NCBI RefSeq assembly: GCF_016808335.1
Contig: NC_053149.1
Location: 19,130,733 to 19,194,732, forward strand
DNA from: Panicum virgatum
Taxonomy: Eukaryota > Streptophyta > Magnoliopsida > Poales > Poaceae
Direction of reading: 5' to 3'
DNA length: 64,000 nt
Made by a program: the position numbers and the translations under genes
The notes under the pieces: model-generated
Told to the model about the DNA's origin: nothing
The model's database searches: none
The model's input: the letters and a program-made list of their open reading frames with translations, nothing else
Shown: positions 12,317 to 24,100 of the stretch, piece by piece
Position numbering within the stretch: the stretch's first letter is position 1
Layout: the number at the start of each line of letters is the position of its first letter

Positions 12317-13466
12317 GAGCAAGTATAGTTAGGTATAGTCAGCCGGCGAAATAAATTGCCATGTCATCCGAACCCGACTGGAGGAGTGAGAGAGCAAGAA
12401 AGAACGAAACAGGCGAGTCGCTCGCTCGAAGCATTGTAACCGAGGTAAAACGCCTGTTTCAGCCCATTGCTGGTGATTGAGCCGGCGCCTCGCTCCACCC
12501 CGTCGATCCCCTGCTCCCTTCCTCCTGCGCTCCAATCTCTCTTCTCGCGCACGCTACCTTCTCCCCCGCGCCAAATCATCCTGTTGCGCGCCAAATTGAA
12601 AGGATTATCCACGGTCCTCCCCCCCAAAATCCACCCAGTTCATCTCCAATCCCCCACATCTAAACCCTAGACCTGCACCGGCGACTCTCTTCTCTGCTAG
12701 ATGAATCAGCAGTTCAAGAGGACCTCCGCGCCGGCGCCTATGGTGACTGCTATGCTATGGTGAATGCTGCTGGATTGCTGGTGCTATTTAGAGGTATGCA
12801 TTCTCTAATCTGAACTGAACGATGTTCTCTTTATTAAGTATGCATTGACAAACTACTTAACCTTGCCTTTGTTTTGTTTTTTAAAATAGTGACTGAAGAT
12901 TGTTGGTGCAATGGATTGGCTCTATGCCTTTCGTCGTCTGGATCAATAACAAATGGCATGTTTGGTGGAAGCTTATTTAGTACTACTTTTGATGTATGCA
13001 TTTTTAGAAAGACTTCTGCAATGTTTAAGCACCGGTGTCATGGTGCTATTTGTCATCAGTTATTTGTACCTAGGTGGAATGTAAGCACTGGTGTCACGGT
13101 GCTATTTGTCATCTGTTATTTGTACCTAGGTGGAATGTTTAAGCACTGGTGTCATGGTGCTATTTGTCATCAGTTATTTGTTCTAAGTATTATGTTAATT
13201 TGTTATTCACCAGGGTATAAGTACTTCAATTGATGAAATGGTGTTCACTAAATAGCTATAGAGATGTATCCACAAAGGATCCTTTGCACATGCAGACATT
13301 AATTGCTTAGATGTTTCAAGCAGACATTAATTGCTTAGATGTTTCAAGCAGCCCATGTATCAGCCGGCTTATAGCCAACCCATTATATGGGTAAGCTTTT
13401 AGAGCTTGATCAGGTGACATGAAAGTGGCTTTTAGCCAGCTGCTGGCTACATTACTATCCTTGCTC
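12317..13466. mobile_element. PIF/Harbinger-like non-autonomous element (1150 bp)
   Basis: Terminal inverted repeats GAGCAAGTATAGT and ACTATCCTTGCTC (one internal mismatch) lie inside a TTA duplication at 12314-12316 and 13467-13469. A 3-bp TTA/TAA site is typical of PIF/Harbinger elements. No transposase domain is visible. The inside holds a GC-rich block (12440-12680) and a tandem repeat (13022-13191), which could be captured host sequence. Confidence 0.7.
13022..13191 (+). repeat. three tandem units of 51-60 bp
   Basis: Three near-identical copies of a unit containing AAGCACTGGTGTCATGGTGC and TTATTTGTACCTAGGTGGAAT, within the Harbinger-like element. A separate 28-bp direct duplication (GCAGACATTAATTGCTTAGA core) lies at about 13292-13349. 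Confidence 0.8.
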
Positions 13467-13469
13467 TTA

Positions 13470-14651
13470 AGAGTAGTTCTCAGCTTCTCAGAGCATGGCT
13501 AATAGCTCCGCCGGTGGTCAGGCAGTTCTTGCTTCTCATGGCTAATAGCTCCGTCGGCGGTCGGCTGGGACGCAAGCCATCATGATGGTGGACCCCACCC
13601 TCTCACCCAATAGCAACAGAGACAGGGTCTCTTCGCTAGCTTGAGCGGGCGGTTTGCGAGTCGCCCATCAGGCCATCACCTTCTCTCTTTTGCTCCACGT
13701 AGATTCTCAGCCAGCTATCCGCCAGCCATTATACTTCGTCTTACTACTCTGAATTTTGTTTTGCATTGTAGTTTGTGTAGCCCTTTTGCAGAAAGCAAAG
13801 TGTTTTCAGATATTTCTGCAGCAAAAACAGGGTCCTTTGTTGGAAGATTAATAAACAATATGGGTGAATTTCATGCAATTTCTTTTGTCTTTTTTATGTA
13901 AATGTTGTTTGTGTTGGCGATCAGAAATTGCATATTAGGGCAATGCTTAGCTGTACGCGTTACCTTTTCAAGCAAATGAAAGGACGACGAAGAAAACTTC
14001 AGTCCGTTTTTCTTGGTTGAGACTTGAGAGAGATATTTCAGCTTGCAACTGATCCCATTCGTTGCATTCGATACTGACAAAATAAGGCTGGCTTGGAACT
14101 TTTGGAATTATTATTTCAGTTTGGAAATCAGCTTATTGCCCTGTACCATCGCCAGCACCGCCGGTACATACCAGTGCAGTGCATGTGGAGTTGTAGACGA
14201 TTCTGAATTGGCGATGGGATCTGAGCGAAGCCTGACCGTTTGGGAAACACCAGAATTGACGGGTCGTCTCACTGATTGGTTCAGACGAACGGCGGTGGGG
14301 ATAGAACATACACCTCTGCATGAAACACCGATGATGACGAGATTTCATTGACAGATCCAGACCACCAGCACCGCTGCACGTCAGTGATCAGTCATCCTCA
14401 CAGCATCCAAAGGCTTCTCCAACGGCAATCGACGCCAACAATGGTGACCTAGAGGTGACAGGGAAGGATAGAGATCGTCCATGAGCCGATCGCGTTACCA
14501 GTTTCGCTGCACCTGGCTATGGACTATGGAGTGACGACAGCAGTGAGAGCCGATTGCGCGACTCCCTCTCCGCCTCCTGCAAGAAGAAGAGCTCGCTATC
14601 TTTCCCCACACTGATGCTGTGGGTCTGATGCTTGACCCGCCAATAATGATT
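13470..14651. other. intergenic stretch, short repeats only
   Basis: A 46-bp direct repeat, with ATGGCTAATAGCTCCG in both copies, lies at about 13485-13575. The rest (13600-14650) has short open frames without motifs. No gene can be supported. Confidence 0.45.
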
Positions 14652-14797
14652 GTGTTCGGTTGGTTGTGGCTCGTAGCTGGTGCTGATTTATCGTGAGATA
14701 AAATTACTATTGGCTGGCTGGTGGCTGGTGGTCTGTGCTAATTTGGTGTGAGAGAAAAACACTACTGGCTGGTTGGCTGACAAGCCAGCCAATAATA
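14652..14797. mobile_element. MITE remnant rich in GGCTGG/CCAGCC
   Basis: It begins TGTTCGGTTGGTTGTGGC and ends GACAAGCCAGCCAATAA, so the ends are roughly inverted. The middle repeats GGCTGGTGGCTGGTGG and TGTGAGAGAAAAACACTA. This looks like a common grass MITE sequence. The exact ends and target-site duplication are not clear. Confidence 0.5.
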
Positions 14798-14839
14798 TGA
14801 TGCTACTCATCCTGCAATCGATGAACGCGAAAGCACACA

Positions 14840-14996
14840 TAGGGGTGGTAATAGATCATGATCTTAATGCTCTCTTCACAATTCTAGTTGGCTCTTAATA
14901 TTTTAGCTCAAAATTGAATAAGATTATAACCCGATTCTTTTAGAGTCCGAATCTTAGAATATCTAGACAAAAAATCAAAGCCCTTTACCACCCACA
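14840..14996. mobile_element. hAT-type MITE, copy 2
   Basis: It starts with the same TAGGGGTGGTAA as the element at 38-178 and ends TTACCACCC followed by a degraded end. The interior phrases match copy 1 (CTCTTCACA, TAGCTCAAAATTGAATAAGATTA). It is more diverged, with no clean 8-bp duplication, so probably older. Confidence 0.75.
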
Positions 14997-15106
14997 CGGC
15001 ACCCAGAAACCATACAAGATAACATGCATGTTATTTTCTAACGACCAGGTTCAACCTTGAGGCCCAACACTCGAGGTTGCATCAAGGCAAACCAGTCTCT
15101 CGCAGT

Positions 15107-15885
15107 TAAGGATGGATCCAGATGGTGAACATCCGAATTATCCATATTCGTATCCGGTTGAAATGTAAATATGGATATTCATATTCGTATTTGATTTTAA
15201 TATGGATGTCATATGGATGCATCCGAATCCGACTTTGAGAACTTTTCTCTATCCGATTTCATATTCGTATTCGAGGAATATCCGATCACATTCATATTCG
15301 TCCGTATCCGTAAAGAAAAGTAACTAATAAGACAATTTTAAACTTATCTTTATACCTAATTACTTAATGATGTACACTATTTAAATTATTTAGAAAGCTA
15401 GTTAACTAATAATATATTTATTAAAATTAGTAATAATATAAAAATTAACTTTAACTATTTAATATACTTATTTCATGATTAAAATTATTTTATATGAGTC
15501 AAATTAATTATTTATTTAATGATAAAATCTTTTTATATATCTTAATTATTAAGTATTTAAATATTTATTTATTTTACTTTTAAAATTAGTATTATATATT
15601 TAATATAAAAGCTATACATAGATAATTATATTTTTTATTAGCTATCTTCTAATCCTTTACTCCCTACTTGTATAATGATTTTGATCTACTATAAAATTGT
15701 TGACAAAATAAGCTGATACTCGTGATAGCTCTATGTTTCAAATCGAGAAGGAATCCGGATTTGAACTATCCGTTTTGTATTCGTATCCGATGAAATCCGC
15801 ATTCGCATTCATATCCGAATTAAAATGTGTTAAAAGGTGACATTTGGATCCGATTTCATCCGTATCTCATCCGAATCCATCCTTA
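15107..15885. mobile_element. hAT-type non-autonomous element (779 bp)
   Basis: The termini TAAGGATGGATCC and GAATCCATCCTTA are inverted, inside an 8-bp duplication CTCGCAGT (15099-15106 and 15886-15893). The subterminal regions repeat ATCCGAAT, CATATTCG and TATCCG on both strands. The middle 400 bp are extremely AT-rich. There is no coding capacity. Confidence 0.8.
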
Positions 15886-15893
15886 CTCGCAGT

Positions 15894-16202
15894 TGCAGTC
15901 AAACCACCTTACAGTTATGTCCAAAGGAATTCATGAAACAAAATATTTGCATTACCTTGCGTGATACTTAACAAATTAATAGTCATGCTAATTGGAACAA
16001 ACATGATTGACACAACATAGCACTGTTCGTCTAAACATTCGTTTAGCCTCTACTTGTTTAACATATGTTTAAAAAAGACTAAAATTACTTTCATGGCCCA
16101 AAGGGACAGGAGGTTGCACAAGTTCTCTTAGATTGATACAGTAAATTGGATAAATATAAAAAATAGTGTGAGGAACAATACGGGTAGATTCAGTTAATCT
16201 AT
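15894..16202. other. AT-rich spacer, nothing seen
   Basis: Sequence between the hAT element and the possible exon at 16203. No motif, repeat or RNA gene is recognised. Confidence 0.4.
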
Positions 16203-16365
16203 TTACTCAAAACACGGAGCAATGCAGAACATAAATTTACTGTTTAAAAGTGATATTGTAGGAACAATGCTAGGACATCCCTTACTTGGATATGTAAATA
16301 ATGCGTCACTTCCTTGATGTTTATTCTCCAATGCTATGCTCTTGAAACAAATCTCTGGATGTTCC
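16203..16365 (-). pseudogene. possible 3' exon of a host gene cut by Copia
   Basis: An open minus-strand frame ends at a TAA at 16203-16205 and stays open to the Copia junction. When the Copia element and one TSD copy are removed, the frame continues into 47113-47130. There it meets an acceptor-like AGAACAG|G on the minus strand. The joined segment would encode about 59 residues with several Cys, and no domain is recognised. Chance cannot be excluded at this length. Confidence 0.2.
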
Positions 16366-16630
16366 TGTTGCCAGGACATAGTTTTGGTGGAATGCTCGGA
16401 GGTCAGCTTGACCAAAGGGCCGCTTGGATTGAATTGAAGTACAATTGGATGGTTCTTACAAGGGAGAGGGCGGCTGCTTATATAGGCAGAACATTCACCT
16501 ACTCTTATCAAAAAGCATAAAGCTTTAACCCAAGCCAAAAGCACCTCATGATCCACTTGAGGGCCAAGGCAAACAAAACTACAAAAGTAAAGTGCAGAAA
16601 TTAAGATACAAGTGCTAGCTTAACCTATCA
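16366..16630 (-). repeat. Copia 3' LTR
   Basis: 265 bp, reading TGATAGGTTAAGC...CTGGCAACA on the minus strand. Near-identical to 46842-47107. A CTTATATAG TATA-like motif at about 16475-16485 may be the promoter. Confidence 0.93.
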
Positions 16631-16645
16631 ATCTCCCCCTTAAGC
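16631..16645 (-). other. Copia polypurine tract
   Basis: Minus-strand AAGGGGGAGAT sits directly against the 3' LTR. It is the plus-strand DNA priming site used in reverse transcription. The RNase H frame ends just beyond, at 16646. Confidence 0.8.
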
Positions 16646-19600
16646 CTAGCAGTAAACTATCTTCTTCAGGCCAATCCTCTCCCTCATCTCCTGGAACTTG
16701 GCCTTGCCCAGAGACTTGGTGAGGAAGTCAGCCAGCTGGTCGGCAGTAGGAATGTGGCTGGTCTTGATGCTTCCTTCTTCCAGACAATCCCTGATGAAGT
16801 GGAACTTAGTCCGGATGTGCTTGCTCCTGTCATGGAAGACCGGGTTCTTGGCCAAGGCGAGTGCAGACTTGCTGTCCACCTTCAACTCCACCACCTCCAC
16901 TTCCCTGCCCAGGAGCTCCCCGAGCAGCCTTGCCAGCCATAGAGCTTGTGTTGATGCAGTGGTGGCAGCAATGTACTCTGCCTAACAGCTCGACAAAGCC
17001 ACCACCTTCTGTTTGATGGACTGCCAGCAGACCAAGTAACTCCCAAGGAAGAACATGGTGCCGCTGGTGCTCTTGCTGGTGTCGACATCGCCGGCCAAGT
17101 CGCTGTCGCTGTAGCCGATGAAGCGTGTTGTGTTCGGAGCCTTCTCGTAGTGAAGCCTGTAGTCCAGCATCCCGGCCACATAGCGGAGCATGCGCTTGGC
17201 GGCCTGCTGATGCTCCACTGTGGGCCGATGCATGAATCGACTCAAGTATCCAATGGCGAACACCAGATCCAGCTAAGTATGCAACAAGTACCGCAAGCTG
17301 CCCATGAGTTGCTAGTACAGAGTCGCGTCCACCTCCTCTGCAGCTCTCTCCCTGCCGAGCTTCAGCTTCTCCTCCATTAGGGTGGCCGTTTGATTGCAGC
17401 CCTGCATGTTCCCCAGCTCGAGGATGCGTTGTGCGTAGTTGGACTGGCACAGCGTGATGCCATTGGCATCCTGGCGGACCTCGACACCAAGGTATAAGCA
17501 GAGGAAGCCGAGATCGGTCATCTTGAAATGATCCTTCATGGCGGCCTTGAAATCCTCCACCTCCCTCCCATCTGCGCCGATGATGATTAGGTCGTCGACG
17601 TAGACGCCGACCAGTAGTAGAGCTTCCCCACTGCCGTGCCTGTACACCGCCGCCTCGTTCACGCTTTGCTGGAACCCCATCTTCTTCAGAGTGATGTCCA
17701 GCTTCACGTTCCATGCACGCGGTGGCTGCCACAGCCCGTATAACGCCTTCTTCAGCCGGTACACCTTCCCTTCTTCTCCGGCGATGATGAAGCTAGGCGG
17801 CTGGCGCACGTACACCTCTTCCTTGAGGCCGCCGTAGAGAAAGGCGGACCTCACGTCCATGTAATGCACCTTCCACCCCTCCTGCGCCGCCAGTGCAAGG
17901 AGAACCCGCACCGATTCCATCCTTGCCACTGGCACAAAAGCATCATCGAAATCGATGCCTTCTCTGCACGAAGCCACGCGCCACCAACCTCGCTTTGTGC
18001 TTGGCCACCACCCCCTTCTCATCCTTCTTGAGCTTGAAGACCCACTTCAGTGAGATTGAGCGATGGCCGGCGGGGAGGTCCACGAGCTCCCAGGTCTTGT
18101 TCTTCTCAACAGCCTGGAGCTCCTGCTTCATCGCCGCCTCCCACGCTGGATGGCCCTTGGCCTCCGCATGGTTGGTGGGCTCCCCGGCGTGAGTGAGGTG
18201 GAGCTGGGTGCAGTGGTGTGGCGCCATGCTTGGTGGTGACTCGTCCCCGATGATGTTCATCACCGTGCGGTAGCGCAGTGGCTCGGCATCATAGTAGGCG
18301 TCCAGCCAGTCCTCGTCATCCTCCAGCGGCGTGGCCAGCTCAATTGGAGGAGTCAAAGCAGATGGCCCCGCCGCCGGTGTGATCGAAGATGCCTGGAGTA
18401 GAGAGTCTACGTCCTCCTCTGTTCCAGTGTTGCTATGCTCCCCAGGAGGTAGAGCAGGGGACGGCGAGCGCGGCGTAGCCGGAGTTGCGGCTAGGCCTGA
18501 CGAAGGCATGCGGGCTTCCCCGGATCCAAACTCCTCGACATGCTCGACGACGAACTCCTCATCCGCCGAAGCTTGCCTGCAGCCGTCCTTGATCCAGTCC
18601 CACCCGTGACTCTCATCGAAGACGACATCGCGCGAGACACGCACGCATTGTATCTCAGGGTCGAGGATGCGGTACGCCTTGGCACCATCAGCGTAGCTGA
18701 TGAAGATGCTGGGGCAGCTACGATCGTCCAGCTTCTTCAGCTGCGACAGATCCTTGGTGTAGGCGACGCAGCCGAACGTGCGCAGGTGCCCCACCTGCGG
18801 TGCCTTGCCGTGCCAGGCCTCATAAGGCGTCATGCCCTGCAGTGCCTTGATCGGAGCCCTGTTCAGCAAGTGAATGGCGATCACCACCGCTTCTCCCTAG
18901 AAGCGCGCCGGTAGGCCTCTCTGCTTCAGCAGCGCCCGTGCCATGGCGACCACGGTCTGGTTACGGTGCTCCATGATGTCGTTCTTCTGCGGCAAGTAGG
19001 GGGCGCTGTAGTGGCATTGGATTCCCTCCTCCGCACAGTACGCCGTGAACACGCCGACGGTGAACTCCCGCCCATTGTCCGTGCGCAGCATCCGCAACTT
19101 CTTGCCGCTCTGCTTCTCCGCCATGGCCTGCAGATGCTTGATCGCATCCACAGCCATGTCTTTCATCGTCAGCAGCACCACCCACATGTACTGCGTGGCG
19201 TCGTCGACTAGTAGCAGGAAGTAGCACCTGCCACCGGGAGTCGCTGGCGAGATGGGGCTGCACAGATCACCGTGGACAAGCTCCAATGGGTCCTGTGCAC
19301 GGTACTGGGCCTCCGACGGGAACGGAGTGCGGCGATGCTTGGTGATGACACACGTGTCGCAGAACTGGGCGACGTGGTCGATCTCCGGTAGCCCGCGCAC
19401 CATGCCGTGCTTGGACAGCTGGTGTAGAGCGTCGAAGTGCAGATGGCCATACCGCTCGTGCCAGCGCCAAGCTTCATCATCGTTGTGGGCAGCGAGGCAC
19501 ATCGGCTTGGCTGTGTTGATGTTGAGGATGTAGAGGTGGTTGGCGCCGCACCGCACCTTGACAAGAAGATGCCGACGCTGATCCCAGATCCTCAGGATGC

Positions 19601-20722
19601 CATGCTCGATCAACACCTTGGATCCTCCTTCATCAAGCCGCCCCAGACTCATGATCGAATTGCGGAGCGCCGGGATGTAGTACACCCCATGGAGTACCCT
19701 GTGCTCACCGATCTTAGGCTCGATGATGATGGAGCCGACTCCATGAATCTCCACCTTCAACTCATTGCCGAACCTCACCGTCCCTCTGGACGATGTGTCC
19801 AGATTGGTGAACAGCTCGCGACGGCCGGTCATGTGGTGAGTAGCACCAGTGTCCAGGTACCACCCATCGAGCTTCTCGTCGCCACCGGTCTTGCTGTGCA
19901 GAAAAGCGTTCGCCTTGGGCTCGTCGATGGCGATGTTGGTAGACTTAGCGAAAAAGGTCGAAGCTTGCCCCTCGCCGCCGTCCGCGTCGGGCTCCGAGAA
20001 CCCACACGTGAGGAACAGCGCGTGGTCTTCATCTACCTCTGCCATGGGTGCCGCACCACCATGACCGCGACGAGGTTGGGGGCAATCGCGTGCCCAGTCC
20101 CCGGCACGGTTGCAGTTGAGGCAGAGGTCGTCGCGATTCGGCCGCCGATCGGCTCCAGCTCCAGCCTTTTCCCCTTCTTGATCCGCGCCGCCGCCTTGAT
20201 CACCACCCTTGGCCTTGTTCTTCTTGCCACCACGGGGGCGACACCGGCGATCTCCATCCCTCGACGACCCAGTGCCTTCCTCCTTCTTCTTCTTGTCGAA
20301 GGCCCGCCACTGTTCGGCGGTGTACAGCAATTTGCCAGAAGCCGCCTCCATCTCCGAAGCATGCTCGCGGTCCTGGACCACCTTGAGATGCCCGGTGACG
20401 CCCTCGATGGAGAGCTCATCGAGGTCGAGGAGGGTCTCGATGGAGATGACCAGCTGCTCAAACTTCTTCGGCATATACTGGAGGAGCTTCTCCATGGTAC
20501 ACCTCTCATCAAGGTCGGTGTCGCCGTTGATCGCCATCTGCTCCTTCAGATTGGTGAGGCGGAGAGTAAAGTCCTCGACTTGCTCCCCGGTCGAAAGGTG
20601 AGACCTTCCCACTCACCTCGGAGCTACTGCAGAGTCGCACGCTGGACACGGTCACCGCCGACACCCCTCGTCGCAATTGCCTCCCAGGCATGCTTCGCCG
20701 TGGGCTTGTTGGCGATGGACGC
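16646..20722 (-). pseudogene. Copia gag (C-terminal part), protease, integrase, RT, RNase H
   Basis: Domains in order on the minus strand: gag C-terminus; a zinc knuckle CLNCNRAGDWARDC (about 20115), whose His is replaced by Asp; protease YLDTGATHH (about 19850); integrase HHCC zinc region (about 19310-19460); the DDE core with HGDLCSP and RTDNGREFT (about 19080-19280); RT with YVDDLIIIG (about 17580-17600); RNase H ending in a VDSKSAL...HIRTKFHFI block (16740-16880). The Copia order (integrase before RT) is clear. In-frame TAG codons fall at 20624, 18897, 17312, 17273 and 16982, with frameshifts near 20600 and 17970. The N-terminal gag lies at 46260-46789, beyond the nested Tat element. Confidence 0.93.
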
Positions 20723-21135
20723 TGTCAGACTCGGGACAGCGTGACTGCTTATAGACATAGAATATTCTAGAGTAAGGGATAGCTCATGGATGTACCTTAC
20801 CTCTTTTATAACTACCCAAATAGGCATAGAACTAGCTGCAGTACAAAGGAAACTACCCAATTATGTTGTAGTAGGACTCCAACTGTACTCGGCTAGGACT
20901 TTTCGTGTAACCCTGTCCCCCCGGATATATAAGGGTGGGCAAGGACCCCCTCCAAATCATCAACACCTAAGGCAACACAAACCACACAAGACGTAGGGTA
21001 TTACGCAAACTCGCGGCCCGAACCTGTCTAAATCTTTGTGTTCCTTGTACCATTGAGTTCTAGAGTAGTCGATCCCTACCTACAAAACCTAGAGCTAAGG
21101 GTATCCCTGAGTAGGCTTGGCGGTAAACACCGACA
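20723..21135 (+). repeat. Tat 5' LTR
   Basis: 413 bp, same length as the 3' LTR. A TATATAAG box at 20924-20931 implies transcription toward the gag region. The U5 end CACCGACA joins the primer-binding site. Confidence 0.93.
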
Positions 21136-21136
21136 G

Positions 21137-21155
21137 CTGGCGCGCTAGGTAGGGG
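21137..21155 (+). other. Tat primer-binding site
   Basis: TGGCGCGCTAGGTAGGGG directly follows the LTR and acts as tRNA primer site. The antisense fragment at 53565-53582 carries the palindromic form TGGCGCGCCAGGTAGGGG. Confidence 0.75.
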
Positions 21156-21174
21156 ATTCGGCGAGTTCACCAAC

Positions 21175-24100
21175 TGTGACACCTCAGGTGTTAGCACATT
21201 TAAATACAATCAATGTACCTTAGTTAAAGTCAAAAGAAAAATTTGAGAAATTAATTCAAAGAGAAAGGATCCAATAAAAGACAAATCATACAAAAGAAAT
21301 TAAAGGAAAAAGAAAAAGGAGTGAAAAGCTACTCAAAATTTAGCTCAAAAATGTGCACAAAATTTTTATTGGCTCATGAGAGGTGTTTCAATTGACATGT
21401 GCTCAATTGAACTTCAGCTAAAATCAAGTCAAAAACTGAATAAAACTAAAGTCATTTTGTGCAAATATGCAAATGTACCAATAGTTCAAAATGTGAGTTT
21501 CAAATGAAAATTTGCATAACATGAAAGTTGTAGATCTTGAAAAGTTATGCAAAAGTGGTATTCAACACTTTTCCATTTGAGCCCTCCAAATAGGAGATAA
21601 TTGTTGTTTACCGAAAGGTCCCTGGAATTTTCAGAAATCGCAAAAGAGCCCCCATCTCCATCTCTCTCTCCCGGCTGACTCTGTTTCGCCCGCCGCCCGC
21701 CGTACGCCGCCGGTGGACTTCGTCCACCGCGCGCCCGCGGCCAAATGGACCCGAGAAGTCCCCCCAACGCCACCTGGCCCGCCCCTTGGCACCTCCTCGC
21801 GCGCACACGCGTCCCAGGCCGCTCCCGAGCCGCCACGACACCCCGGCCGGCGCAGCGCCGCTGCCTCCTCCGTCCGCTCGCCGTCGAGCCGCCCAGGACC
21901 AAATCGACCGCCCCTAGTCACTACATTCCTCCCCCAGGAGCTCCTTGGCCGATAAAGACCCCCAGCACCCCACAGACGCGCCCCTTCTCCTCCTTCTTCC
22001 TCCCGCCGCTCCGCCATGGCCGCCGAGATCCAGCTCTCGCGGACCGGCTAGCCCAGCCCCACATTGCCCCCTCCGACCACCGCAACAGCTTCGCCACCTC
22101 CCAGTTACGCTCCACACGCGCGGAATCGAGCCCAAACCCCCTCCCGACGCCGTTCCCCTCTTGCGCCGCCGCCGGCGAGCTCGGGCTCACCGCGGACCGG
22201 CCAGCTCCGAAGGAGACCGAGCCTGACAGCTACCCCAGAAGCATCCACGAGCTCACGCGGTGCTCGTGCGCGTCTTGTTCCCCTACCCCGAGCCCTCTTT
22301 CACCCCCAGCGCCGGCGAACCGAACAACCGACCCGCCATCAACGCCGACGAGCTCGAAACCGTGCACCAAACGCTCGAACGCCGACCAGGGTAGGTGTTC
22401 CTCAATCCTATCTCTCCCACGCGCCTCCCCGTGGCAGCCCCGGTAAGCCCTGCACCGCAGAACACCACCGGCAAGATGCCATGGCGGAGAAGGCCGGCGA
22501 AGGACCCGGTTGTAATTTCTTTTTTTCGTTTAAGGGTGTTTCTGCAAGTTTTTCAGTATAAACCAGTGAAATCCTAAAATGCGAAACAAATCACAGAAAA
22601 ATCAGAAAAATACAAACTCAACTGATCTGGATTCCTTGTAACAAGATCTACAAATTTTGTAACATTCACATTTGCAGAAACTCAACCGAATTTAATCTAG
22701 GGAAAAGATTAAGAAAACCACCTTATGCATGTTCATGAAGTTCTGCTCATCAAATGACCTCGATTTTTGGATATGTTATCACTAAGGGAATTTTAATATC
22801 ACAGTAAAAAGATGACACCAACCCAAAATAGTATCATATTGGAACAATCAAGATTCTCTAATCTGTTGTTAGTTTTCTCGATTTAATTTTGGAAATTATG
22901 TACATTAACTTGCTCTGAAATTTTTACTGCGTGCATGTGCCACTGAATACTTGCAAATCCACAAATTTCAGATTTATTAGAGTTCATTTGCTATATACCA
23001 TGATTTATGCTTGCTTAATCAACTTAATTCCTCATATATAGTTCTTATGCTCAGAAAAATCTATATTTATTTCTGTCCCTTTTTAGCTCTGTGTTCCTGT
23101 CTAAAAATTTTGAGCTGCATTTACTGAGTTTTGCCTTGGTGAATAATCATGATTAGCATCTTAGGGCTAGATTTTCTATTTTTGTTCTGAGTAATCCACA
23201 ATGTTTCTGATCATGATTTTTGGGCATGATCTTGTTTAGAGTATGTTCTATCCGTAATAAAAAGTTCATATGCAGTTCTGATCAAATGCACCTTGAGAAA
23301 TTTATGCAAACTCATGCTAAGTTAACTGAATAACTAATTTATCATAGTGAGTTAAATCTTGAAAATTTTTCTGGAGTATGTTTAACTCATGACTAGTCTC
23401 TAGTAAAAGTTGGAGAGCCATATCCCTAGTAAAACTCTCTGTAGATTTAATCTTAGTTAAAAGCTTGCTGATTTTTGTTCTTTTTATTACCTCAGTTATA
23501 TAAGTAAATAAAATCTGGAAAAATGTTAGTGCTGAGTAAATGCTATGAAGTTGCTCTCGTAAAATTTGTAGCACCAGAACCCATATTAAACGTTCTGTAC
23601 AAAAAGATGAAGTACCTAGAGTGATCTACTTGCATGAATAGTTATAGTTTTTGCTTTGTGGTCAAATGCTGAAATCTATACCATAAGTACTTAAATTTGG
23701 ATCTGAGTTACTTTAGTGTTTCATCACTAGCTCTTTAGTAGTTGTGTTGTTAAGAAATAATGAAAGCATGCTATGTGTTGAAATTGAAAAATGAAAACTA
23801 AAACCCCCACTCATTCATGAATAAACATAGTGGTGTTTACTACTCTATAAACGATTGCCCATGCAATGAAACGTGAAATCGTCACTAAATTAACTTCGTG
23901 AACTACAACTTTATCGTGAAGGAAAGTAATTGTTATCCATGAATAACTCATAATCTTGCATTGCATATAGAAACGGTTAATCTCGCGGACGGTGACTACG
24001 AACTGGTGCCCGCGGACTCTCATGCGGAGCAGGAGGTTAATCTGAATTGTGCTAACTTGCCGCAAGTCCTGGGCCAAGCCCCAGAGGCTTTTCTGCCTAA

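Noticed and set aside
19437..20744. 435-codon plus-strand open frame within the Copia gag/integrase region
   Set aside because: It is the antisense shadow of GC-rich Copia coding sequence. The minus strand carries zinc knuckle, protease and integrase motifs.
21745..22446. Open frames of 165-234 codons in the GC-rich part of the Tekay LTR, repeated at 33574-34278
   Set aside because: Pro/Arg/Ser-rich low-complexity products in several overlapping frames, in an LTR leader; copies differ by frame-changing indels elsewhere in the LTR. No domain.
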